Source: Phoronis australis
Taxonomy: Eukaryota; Phoronida; Phoronidae
Reading direction: 5' to 3'
Assembly (NCBI GenBank): GCA_002633005.1
Contig: NMRA01000222.1
Span: 401,635-465,634, forward strand
Length of the DNA: 64,000 nucleotides
Part shown: one piece after another, positions 40,501-52,500 of the stretch
How positions within the stretch are numbered: the first letter of the stretch is position 1
How the letters are laid out: the number at the start of each line of letters is the position of its first letter
Position numbers and translations under genes: made by a program
Notes under the pieces: model-generated
What the model was told of the DNA's origin: nothing
The model's database searches: none
The model's input: the letters and a program-made list of their open reading frames with translations, nothing else

Positions 40501-43500
40501 ACATCAAAAGTGGTATCATTTTTATAAAGTCTACCCATAGTTCCAGGTAAGGAGACCACTTCTGTCTAAGGTATTCACGTATTATTGTCGAGTTCTGAGA
40601 GATTTACGTGTTCTATTTCAGGCACGTCTTCGTGAGATGGAAGACATGCTGGATTCAGAGAGAGAGGGCCGTGTGAGGGTAAGTTCATACTACGAACCAG
40701 TGCTGCTTCCTATGTCCAGAAATGTCGGTGCCGGCTCGTTAACTATTAAAATCAACCAAATTGTAGGTAATGATTGGAACTGTTTAATCAACAACCTCTG
40801 AATAACGCGCTTCTGTTGTGCACGCAAATAAACAAGAGACTTGTTTTGTGATCATCTTCAGATGGAAGAATTTTAGCCCTAATCCGGCTACTTGTAGATC
40901 ATATCCGAACGAATACTCTGCGCTGGACCCAACTTTATACGAATCACTGATGTGAGCACATCCTCCCAGTGATGTCATTGGCATTCCCCATCGTGTGACG
41001 CTACTTTCCATAACCATGTGCCATGATAAAAGACGATTTCTATCATGTTTGGTTCAATGTATAGCTTCGTAGGTTCACCTGGGCTGTCTACGTACGGAAC
41101 ATCTCGGACATTTTCGTAGCGGCAAATTTCACTTAGGAGGCGAAGGTTTTCTCCACATGAGCGGACTTCAGTCGCATGGCCAATCATTCCCGTGTTTGAA
41201 AGCCACATGACTTGCCGATTGACTGAAGTCCACACATGGACCGATAACCGTCACCACAGCCGACGGGAAACTCGAGGCTACGAAAATACACGAGGTGCTT
41301 CAAATGAGACGCTTTAGTTTCAGTCTTACCAGAATAAGTCGAATATGTTATGTTTCCGATCTTTCAGGCAGAAAAACAAGTGGCTGAGTTATCCTTCCAG
41401 CTGGATGGGTTGAACGACAGGTTGGACGAGGCTGGCGGTCTGTCTGTGGTTCAGGTAATACACGCAATTGATCGTATTGACGGAGACATTGTCCAAAGAG
41501 AGAAAAGAACCGCAAATGGCCCGTGTGTTTAGCTTGACAAATTGTTAAGTATATGTAGGGCTTTACTTCCAACATTTTAAGGTTTTTGTAACATTGAATA
41601 CCTATTTGGAATAATCTTTTAACTATATTTCTAGTTAAATTTAAAATCGACATCTTGCATGGGTGGTGCATCACTAAAAATGGGGATATAGCCCCCCGCC
41701 CCCTTGTGGTGCACCATCCGTAGACCATGGGCGGCGCAGCCCCGAAAAAAGGCTGGCTATAGCCCTTCCAGCCCCCTACTGTGCACCGCCATGTCTTGTC
41801 TGTTTTCTGGTAAAAAAAAAACGATTTCCCTCACTCCCCTCAACTTACTACAATGTACTTATCAAAGTTCAAAGGTTACAGAGCTGTCAGTCGATCTCAC
41901 GACGGGCACAGAGCAGGGTTCCGTATGTAAGCACAATCCATTCAGAGAGTCGCCATAAAATTGAGTCAACGAAGTGTACATAGCATAGAAGGATGCCACA
42001 GAAAACGAAGATAAAACGTAATTTTGATTCTGAAGGAGTCCGACTCGCCGCGATGATTTTGAGTTTGTGTTCACGAACACAGCAAGTTGTGAAAAATATA
42101 AATCCTCGCCAAAATTCATTAATTTCATCAGTAATTTAATGTTTCGCTGTTCCGATCTCGTGTTCTGTACGGCGCGCTTTAGCCACCAGTTCGATTTCTT
42201 TTATCCATTTCGTATAGTTTGTCCCTTGATATCAGTCTCCCCGGCACTTGGTGCACAATGAACTGCTGGCCTACTCATTGACTCCGCCTTTTGACCTAGT
42301 TTGAGTCAAGGTACACGAAACCCCACGTGCAAGCTCGAACCGATTTAGTGACAATAAGTTAATTTCACACTGCAAATTAAGTTGACATTACGAGTGAATG
42401 TTGAAATAACGAACATTGTTAAGGCGTGTTGACCAAAAGGATGCGTCATGATGCAAAGTATTTTTAGCATCTTTCTTCTTTTAGAGAATATAATACTTTT
42501 ACTGGTTGAGAGAGCCTAGTTTTTCTGGTAATTAACTTTGAATTATCGTTCCTCAATAAGGTCCTACACAACCTTAAATTGTACGAATGTGATGCAGTTC
42601 AGAGCTTTCAAAGGCGAATTCCCATTTTTTGCGTGTTTAAACCGATTTTCTTGAAACTAGATTTTCACAAATTATACTGTCGTACTCGTCTTTCAAAAAT
42701 TACTGGTGTTCGTTGTTTTTTCGACATTTCACAATACCGGAAATTACGTTCTCACGTCCTTCCATCGCCTTCTTGATACGTTTCTTTTTGATGGTAACTG
42801 GTTGCACGATGAACGCAAAGTTGTCATTGTTTCGTATTTATTATGCAATGGCAGTATTAAAACTGAATTCCACAATGTTGTGATTTGAGAACAAAAAGGA
42901 GCGTTACGCAGAGGAAGTAAGCACGACATTTGGCCATCAAACAACTCAGTAACAGAAGAAAGGTTTCTCTGGGCTCTAAGCCCCAAGTATGGGGGTTCTG
43001 CTGAGTTGAGCTGCCCTTCGGTCGACACAGCGTTCGAGTTAACCTCCTCCAAGAAGAGCCTGGTTCGTGCGGGGAACTCAAAATAGCCGAGTTGGCTGAA
43101 TGGATGAATCTGACATTGGAGCGACCGTTTGTATTTTACCTCGACGTTATGGCTTAATTGTACATTTTCACGCATGTGCAGATCAGTACCAAATGTTATC
43201 TACACTCACGTAATTCGTATTGTCGGTTGTAGTAATCAAACCAATAAATTTGATACGTTTCAGATCGAAATGAGCAAGAAGCGCGATGCTGAGTTGTCAA
43301 AGATTCGCAAGGATTTCGAGCTGGCACAAATGCAGTTTGACACTGAAAGTCAAACCATGAGAAAGAGGCACAACGAGACTATAAATGATCTGTCGGAACA
43401 AGTGGATTTCCTCACCAGAAATAAGAACAAGTAAGTTGTCAAAGGAACGCTGGACAGTCAGATCTTTTAGAAATGTTAAAGTAAGCTATCTATTCGTCCT

Positions 43501-46500
43501 ATGTTTCACGAGTATATTTTAATGACGTAGAGTACGTTATTAAACTTTTCGTCCATATTTAGATAAAGAAACAGTATTTTGCTCGTCAAGCCAAAGTGTA
43601 TGACGTCATTGTGGAGAACCAAACAAGGCGCGTTTTAGTAACCAGCCAATTAAGATTTGCAGGATAGCGTACTTGAACAGTCTCCCTGCGTCCAAGTAAA
43701 CCAATCTTGAATATTTCAATTGACGCCTAAAACTGAGTTTTTCTTACAAGTGAACCAGCATTCTTTCGCTCACCCGTGAGCATTACAAAATAAGTATATG
43801 CGTAATTTGCAAGGAAATCGCAGAAAACCCCGAAACGACGAATTTAATTCATTCTTGACCTTTCTTTTTCGTTAGGGTGGAGAAAGAAAAGGCTACGCTT
43901 ATCTTAGAAATTGACGGATTGACTAGCCAGCTCGAATCCTCCAACAAAGCTCGCGTAAGTACCTGTGTGATCCCGTAAGAGTACTCACGTGCACCGTCTA
44001 TGAAAATACCAGATTGTATAATTTCAGCTCAGAATGACAAGAAGCATGTACTTAGTTGTCTTACCTCTGTTCGAGTCATGAAAGCCCTGTTTTGATGACG
44101 TCATTGGCATTTACAGGTTTCCGCTGAGAGCAAGCTCGACGGACTTGATGCTCAAGTGCAGCGCTTCCGCGTCCAAGTGGATGACCTCACCCGCCAGTTG
44201 ACCGACTCCAACAACGCCAAGCAACGCCTCACTCAAGAAAATTTCGATTTGCAGCACCAAGTCCAAGAATTAGATAGTGCTAACGGACAGCTGAATAAGT
44301 TGAAATCATCGCTGCAGAATCAACTGGATGAGGCCAAGCGTACCTTGGACGAAGAATCAAGGGTATAAATCAATACAATAATAAATTCCGCCAATATCTC
44401 ATAATTTATATCAAATCGACAGAACTATTCACTAACGGCTAGCAACTCTTTTTGTCAAATGATCATGCGCGTCACGGCAAAAGATTAATGAACGCCCGTG
44501 ACCATTTTTAAAAGTCGTATTGCTAGACAATATGCATTTTACATCAGACTTGTTCGTGTGAAAACACACAAGTCTGACGATCGCGCGAAGTGGAACTGTA
44601 ACTCTCGTTGTCATGGTTACAGCAACGCCAGGTGCTGTCAGTGCAGGTGACCACGCTGCAGACCGACCTTGACGGCGCCCTTGGCCGACTGGAGGATGAG
44701 TCAGAGGCGAACTCCTCCCTGAGGGCTCAACTCCAGAAAATACAGACCGATTACCAGCAACTCAAGGCAAAGTACGATAGGGACCTTATGGCTAAATCTG
44801 ATGAACTCGAAGAAATGAAGTAAGTATCTTGTATTTCTACGTCCAAGTGGCTCATTCTAATTTAAACGTAAACGTAAAATTTTACACAAATGACCGCAAG
44901 CAAACAGAGTTCCCTAGGGGTTCTTCCTGGAAAGTAGTTGGGAGCTTCCGAAAACTCAGTCGAATTGCCGCCTACATCGTCCCCATTCAGCCTTAAGGTG
45001 GCGCTCAACATTTGTCGATATGTTGTCGCTCTCGAAGATGAGCACAGGTGACGATATATAGCGAATCGTACAGGTGAATTAAGCAGGAGGGGGGGGGGGG
45101 GGGGGGNCGCAAAACTGGAACGAGTTTCGACGGTAAAGACTTTTTTGCAATGAACAGGGAGGGCATGGCTCTGTTGTGTCCCCACGTGGCTACGCTAGCG
45201 GAGATTGGTAGAATCCTAGATTAAGAAGTGGGAAAGTGTTTGACATTCCAGTTTAAGTCAACAGTCTTTTTCAGTACTTCTCGTGCTTGCACATTTTGCT
45301 GTTTCAGTTTGAAAGAATATTCATGATACAGGTGCTGGGAATAAACTAGAAAAATTATTTTTGCGAAAACGTCTTAGGCCTGCCTTGTGATAATTGCGTT
45401 GCATGATTGCCCAACTAGAATGAATTTTCGTATTCATTTGCACTCAACAACCTTGGTTTCATTCACAATATGTAACATTTGTTGTGTGATTTGCCAATTT
45501 ACTCTGTAAGGCGCAAGATGAGTGCCCGCATCCAGGAGCTTACTGACGAGTTGACGGTGGTGACAACCAAAGCTGCCAACGCCGAGAAAGCTAAGAACAA
45601 ACTGACGGTCGAACTGAGAGAGACCACAATCTTGTTAGAGGACGTAAGTACCAAAACGGTGCTTTATCAGGTTGGTTGCCTGGAAGCCGAAGGTGGAAAT
45701 CATGGACTACAAGCAGACTGCGCGGGCTTTTGTGGTTTCAGGCGCTCAACAAATTTGCGAGAGATTCTTGTTAAAAACGAACAAAAGACCTTATGACTCC
45801 TCCACTGCTGCTATAGTGCAATATTAGATGTTACAACGTTTTTCAAAACCAAAACTCCTCACCATCGAAAAACGCTCGTGTTCCAGCATAATAGCCAGGC
45901 TAGTTTTGAGCCCAGGAAGTACGCGCAATCTGATTTCAAACTACGGGCACATCCAAAGATGGATTCCATGAGCCAGCCGAATAATTTTTCATCAGGTGGA
46001 ATTAGATGCAAGGGCAAGCACATCGCAGTCCACATGCGATGGCTGCGATGTGAACCTTTGTAACCAGTTCCTCTGTCCGACATCTGACTGATTATTGTTG
46101 AAGTTACCACGTTTTTGTTCCTCTGTCTTTAGACGCAAGAACATTACAATAATTTCGGAACTGAACGTACAGATTGAGAAGATAACAGTAAGGGTGACCA
46201 AGTCCGAACGACTTGTGACGCAACTAAAAATACAAATAACTGAACTCACGGATGCACGGGAAGGTGTAAGTTACGGAATGCTTCCAGCGTTTGTGAAGAT
46301 CCACCCAGGAATGCTGTGTATCAATTCACCCTTCTTGTGAAGTTTCCGGAATTCTAAACATCCAAACCTCTGTGCAAAGGCATATACGCATCACCCGAAT
46401 TATGAGTGAAACGATTCTTCTTCTCTTGTTTGAATCCCAATGACATCCTTTTAGACAAGTTTATCCCCATCCACAATATTCGTATTAGATGTCGCTCTAT

Positions 46501-49500
46501 TTTCTCCATCCCGTCGACTTTTTCCTGAACTTTCATATTTGTTTGAACCATACTGGTAGATCGGGTTTGTGATGTCTCGTTATTTACGATAAACCCCAAG
46601 CGAAAAGTACATTACTGAGTGTGGGCATGCGTAAATAAAACCATTGTGTTTCTGTTTCACTCGCCACTTGTAATATGTGAAGTTTAGAACTTTTCGAGTA
46701 AGATGTTGTATCAACATAATTTATAATATCTCGATGAAACTCCTTGTTCTTGACGTTAAGATTTCAAATACTTTTATAACAATTGACAACAGCATTCACA
46801 TCACCCGGATGAAGCAACACTCTGGAACTTTCCATCTGTGCCCACACTCTACGATCTTACGTGCTTTCATCTAGGCCCAAGCTCAAGTCGCTGACCTCAG
46901 CCGCAGATTGAAGGATGCCGAAAAAGCGAACGCAGAACTGGCACGTCGCGCAGACGAATTACAGAGTGCTCTTCGTCAGGCTCAAGAAGATAATAAGAAC
47001 CTGAGTGCCGAGAACCAGAGGTTGAGACAACAGAATGGTGAGCTGACGGAGAAAGTGAGCGCCCTCGACAGGGAAAACAGAGGACTAGCAGGTTAGAGCG
47101 TACTCCGTAACCGATGAACGGTTGTAATTGTTCTACAATTGTGTTATTGAAGATGTTAACGTTGCCATCAACGCGTTTTTTTGTTACAGGGTCTTTACCT
47201 AATTTTCATTGGAAAATTTACAGTAAACACTGATTTCAACTGTTCTTCTTGAGGTTAGAAACGATTTCTTGACTTATTAAGAGCCGACAATTCATTGATA
47301 CTTGCGACCAGGCTTATCAAGTTGATTTGACTCGACAGTCACTTCCCCCAAGCCCAGAAACCATTTCTAATCTCACTAAGAAAGAAGTGGATACTAGTTA
47401 TAACGATCAGCGGTCTAACCTTGAAGCTACCTTTTTACGAAAGGCGTTTTTTTAAAGCAGGTTTATGTTTTACACCGTTTTGCGCAGGTAAAACGATAAT
47501 CATTGCACCAAATGGATTTGTTTGGCTCACATGTTCACCCAAATCGCTTTCCATGAACAGAGCAGCTGCGCGAAGCAAAGCAAGCTCTTAAGGATGCTAA
47601 CCGCCAGGTGACCGAGTTGACTACCATCAAGGTACAGCTTGAGCAAGAACGGGACAGCTACGCTAATGCCCTCAGGGACGCCGAAGATAAATTGAAGGAT
47701 CTTGAAGCCAAATTGAACGCGGCCAACGCTGCTCTAGGTTCGCTTCGGGCAGAGATGGAACACCGGCTGAGAGAGAAGGACGACGAACTCGAAGCACTAC
47801 GGTATGTTCGTAGTTGATTAAAAATAATTAAATTTCTTAATTTGACATTTACTCTCAGGGTCCCAAAATTAAAAGTACGATACATCAAAATTAATACATA
47901 TATCCAAAAAGGGCGACTCCGTAGCGTAAAGTTCTTCTTTGAAATTGATACGGTTATTATTTGTCTAACCAGCGGTGATTAATTCCAACAGCAAGAGCAG
48001 TCAGCGTGCTATTGAAGAACTGAACAGGACTATCGTTGAGATCGAGACTCGATACAAGACGGAGTTATCCAGACTCAAGAAAAAGCTTGAGGGAGAAATT
48101 CGTGAGCTCGAAGCAGCTTTGGACAGCGCCAGGAATGCCAACAGCGAACTACAACGGCAGAACAAAACTCTGACTATTCGCATTACTGAGCTCACGGCCG
48201 CCAACGAGGATATGGCAAAACAACTTGATGATGCTCGATCGCAGCTTGCCTTGCTTGAGAGGAGGCGTGTCGCACTGGCAGCTGAGCTCGAAGACGTGCG
48301 TTCACAGCTTGAAAACGTAAGTGTTAAAAAGGCCACTTTGAGGAAGTATCGAATTCCTTATTTTATCCACCACTTAAGGCCTAAATGGCGAGTTACACCA
48401 CGCACAAACTCTTAATTCACAATTCCTACCTGCTCTACATCACAATATACGTGTAGCATACTGCGAACGTTTTTCTTTAGTTCTGCATTCCTTGTAGGCG
48501 GAGCGTGCTCGCAAGAACGCCGAAGCTGAGCTCGGTGAAGCCTCTTCCCGCGTGAGTGAACTCACTATCCACATAACATCCCTAACTAACGAGAAGAGAA
48601 GACTGGAAGGCGACCTCACCGGACTTCAAGCGGAACTGGAGGAAGCTATTAATAACTACCGCGCAGCCCAGGACAGAGCTGATCGCCTGCAGGCCGAAGT
48701 GAACAGGCTGTCTGATGAACTGCGTCAAGAACAGGACAACTACAAGAATGCAGACAGCTTAAGGAAGGCCTTGGAAGTTGAGGTGATTCACAATGCTTTA
48801 CAATAATCTCAGATATACTCACTCTGGCCAAGTATAGGCGAATCTTAAAGAAAGTTCCTAAGATATTTGATAACTCCTCTAGCGAAGACAGTTCATATGT
48901 ACAGTATACACATCGAAATCAGTGGCAAGGACCGCATCGAAAGGTTCAGCAAAATGAATGGAAACCAATATCATTCCAATGACTACCGTAAGTCACCTTC
49001 TTCGGAAACATGTATTAAAATAACGGGTGACCTGTAGGTGTTCATGACGCCAAAATGACTTGTATCTTTCTGTTTCTCTTTACAGATCCGTGAGATTACC
49101 ATTAAACTTGAAGAGGCAGAAGCATGGGCTCAAAAGGAAGGCAAGAGACTGGTTGCCAAGTTGCAAGCCCGGGTAAGTGGTTACCATTTTGAAGTATTGA
49201 AGTAACACGCAAACATACTCTAAAGTAGAAACATGTTAATACATAGGGGGATTAAAAGGCTGTTCCTCCTCAAAGCGAAACCCCCAATAAGGCAGCGACG
49301 TGTCAGCTGACTAGTCGTTCTACCAACTCGTTCACGTGGCGCAGTCTTTACACAAACAAAGGCAATAGCTCAAAATAATCAAGTGTATATATGCCAAATG
49401 ACGAACTCATTTGAACCACTTTAGCTCTATAATCCGTCATTGGACGACTGGCCAACTCGGTTCTATAATTTTATATTTGCGCTAGAATTGAGTCAAAATT

Positions 49501-52500
49501 GAGCTTTTTGATGAGTTCCAACAGAAAGGCAAAATAAATCAAATTTCCATATAAAGAATGGTGCAAGCAGTGTCCGACTATCGAGGCCACTGACAGGCAA
49601 AGAAGTTCGGAAGCCCTATTGCCTATGTTCCCATGGTGTTTTACGAACAACTTATACAGTACATGTCTGCCTTTTAAAACTTTAATTTATAAACAAATTA
49701 CACCTTTAGTAAAGACAATATTTACTTTTGCGCAAGCATTCAACTGGTAGTTCAACCTGCCGGGTGTGATCTCCGACATACTAGAATCCACCGGAAGCAT
49801 TTTACCGATATTTCTCGTGTTTTCCGGCTTCGGAAATGGAATAAGCTCTACTCTATCGGATTGACACTATCTCTATTAACTCCTTTCACCTTTTGTAATG
49901 AAGTATAACGACGCTCACGCTGCTTTATACACAAACATGTCTAAGGGAATCGTCTCAGACACACGTGAGACATATATTTACGTCACGTGACCATGTTAAA
50001 CCGCTAGCTCCGATTGGCCTATAACACTAGATTGACGTCTGGCGACTGGTCAAATGTAGGGTTATCCAAAACATTTCGTCCAAGGTACTCCAGTGAACGG
50101 CCTCGATAATAATCATTTGCAAACGTAAAAGTCGTTTATAAAGCTTCTTGAGTGGCGAATGCATATCTTTCTCACTGTTTTTATTCCAGCTCCGTGATCT
50201 CGAGGCAGAGTTCGAAATGGAACAAAGGCGTCACAGGGAGGTGAACTCTCAGTTATCAAAAATCACTCGCCAATACAAAGAACTCCAGGTGCAAGCCGGC
50301 GACGACCATAGGTTAGCAGCAGAATTGCAGGACCTTGTTGATAAACTCAACATGAAGGTCAAGACATTGAAGAGGCAACTTGAGGATGCTGTACGTATCA
50401 CTGTCTTTCTCATCTCTTTAGAGCTTGTCGAATCCCGCTTCATGTCAGTACCAATATGTTAGAGTGCAATTTTTGATTACTTGGATAATCCTTTGGAAAG
50501 AAAACGCCCTTAGAAAGATATCTATATCGTTCGCGTATTTTTAACTGTCAAAATCTTGCAGTAGTGTTTGTGGAATCAATGATTGAAAATAAAAGACATT
50601 TATTTTTGCTTTTTCTACTTGCACTGTCGGTTGATAACAGTACAAAACAGAAAATCGACAAATTTTCTTCTTTGCTGTATCTGTTCTTATAAATTGGTGT
50701 TTTGTTCCATCATATTGCTATTATAATAACAACTTAGACAGACTGTGTTGTTAAGAGCCAGCACAGACGGAGAGCTACACGCCTCAAATGCAGATGCGCT
50801 CAACTGATAGCTCACGTCTGCCACAAAATGAACCGTGAGGATTTCGCCTCGTGAGGCGGTGATGTCTCACTTATTGGATTGCTCTCGGCGTCACGAGCGT
50901 AAATCCTCACAGCATGTGGGCGAGGTGAGCTAAGTGCTTTGCCAATTGCTTTGGGCAGCCAACGAAAATTACTGCATCATGTAACAAGAAATATCTTTCG
51001 CTCACCCACTGTAACCATTTCGCTGTTTAATACAAACGTAGTTTAACTGTCAATGGGAATTTTAACTCACGTGTTTTCTACAGGTAACAATGACGTGAGG
51101 AAAAGTTTACTTGACGCACACAGTTCAGCTTATAGCTTTCCGTCTGCCTGACCTTAAGAAAAATCCCACTAGTTGCCAATAATAGCATTTGTCACTTACC
51201 AACAGAAATATATTGCATATTACTTTCTGCGTATCCCCATGTTCTTTTTATATACGTGTCGCATGGCTGCTTACGTGAAGTCTACTATGTTATTTAAAGG
51301 CGCCAGTTGAACTGAGATATCTTTTGCAGCATGCCCTGAGCAGAAAAGGAGACGTCTGTTTGCTTAAAGAAGGCTTATCTATTAATGTTTTAGCGAAAGC
51401 TTATTCACTAAAGTCTTTGTTGCAGATATTAATCAACATTTCTCATCACACTCTCTCGCCGTAGATTAGCGCCTTTTGTAGCGAACACAGCATCCATTGT
51501 TGTCGGTCTGTGAGGTGCGGGACTCGGCCCAATTACCGAAGCACGGTAGAATACTCAGAACACTACTGCTTATTACATGGGTCAGCAGCAATGTTGTGCA
51601 ACAGCTTTGTTTTAATGATACATCAGAGTCAACTAAACGCCAAGGACAGTTAGTCCCTAATACAACCTATTGGTCACCTATGCAACACTGCGGCTTTTGC
51701 ACAACTGGGCAGAGTGTGGACATCGTTATAATTTGCTTACTTTGCATGTTCCCTGGCACTGCGGTTCTAGACAGCACCTCTCCCTGTACCGAAAATCGCT
51801 TCACAGACCGCCCGTAAGCCACTCTGTATAGTCCTTCCTATTTTCTCACTCTCTTTACCCCACCTCGGACAGGATGAAGTGACCAGCATCACCTTGAACA
51901 AATACCGTAAGCTCCAAGCTCTGTATGACGACGCCGAAAACCGAGCTGATGTTGCGGAAAAGGGTTTGCAGATGAACCGACGAGCGCGTTCGCAGTCCGT
52001 AACTAGGGAGACTGTGCGAATTATTAGAGCTTAAGAAGGTATGTCTGCATGCTTGCCCAAGCTCGCTGGCTCATGCATGCATATCTTTGTTCCTGACAGG
52101 AGGCGAACATTGTTTCTGCCAATGCAAGATGTCGAAAAGTCCAATATGAGCTGGAAGAAGCAATGATGAGAGCGGATATGGCCGACAAAAAACTGGAAAC
52201 CGAGCGCGAGAGGAACCGTGCACGCTCAGTCCCGATAACCAGTAGCTTAAGCGAACAATTTGTTGAAATAGTTAGAATATAAAGAGCAGGTACGTGGCAT
52301 GATACCTTTGCACCGATGTGGCATGCTTAGAATAGGTCAGGATCGTCGAGTTGCAGGCAGTAAGGAGTGTGTATTGTGAAGCAACAATCAACCTACATGA
52401 AACAGGAAATGGCCGACAGTTGAGAGCGTTCCACGAAAAAAGTCAATCGAATATGGTCACCGAGAAATGGGGCCTATCTTGTTGTCATTACGAAATGAGT

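Larger units (their letters stand above)
31503..40621 (+). other. Paramyosin intron 1 (9.1 kb)
   Basis: The largest intron. It contains the inverted-repeat elements at 32738-32967 and 37071-37518, a 49-bp duplication at 34695-34792, a possible alternative first exon at 39045-39146 and a GC-rich repeat at 40288-40375. In many muscle genes the first intron holds enhancers, but I saw no clear MEF2 or CArG cluster. Confidence 0.85.
43431..50189 (+). other. Paramyosin introns 4-13
   Basis: Short to medium introns (about 160-1050 bp). Those flanking 8a and 8b (44820-45510, 45644-46132, 46266-46874) are where exclusion signals would be expected. I saw no further copy of exon 8 and no obvious docking/selector stem by eye. 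The longest, 49173-50189, holds nothing I recognise. Confidence 0.7.

Noticed and set aside
40900-41235. Overlapping antisense frames in paramyosin intron 2
   Set aside because: Composition looks coding-like, but no family match and no partner exons could be identified.
42744-43175. 143-codon antisense frame in paramyosin intron 3
   Set aside because: No motif recognised; overlaps a tRNA A-box-like stretch (near 43088), so possibly old repeat DNA, but not enough to call.
48001-48336. 111-codon antisense Ser/Ala-rich frame
   Set aside because: Shadow of coiled-coil codons in paramyosin exon 11.
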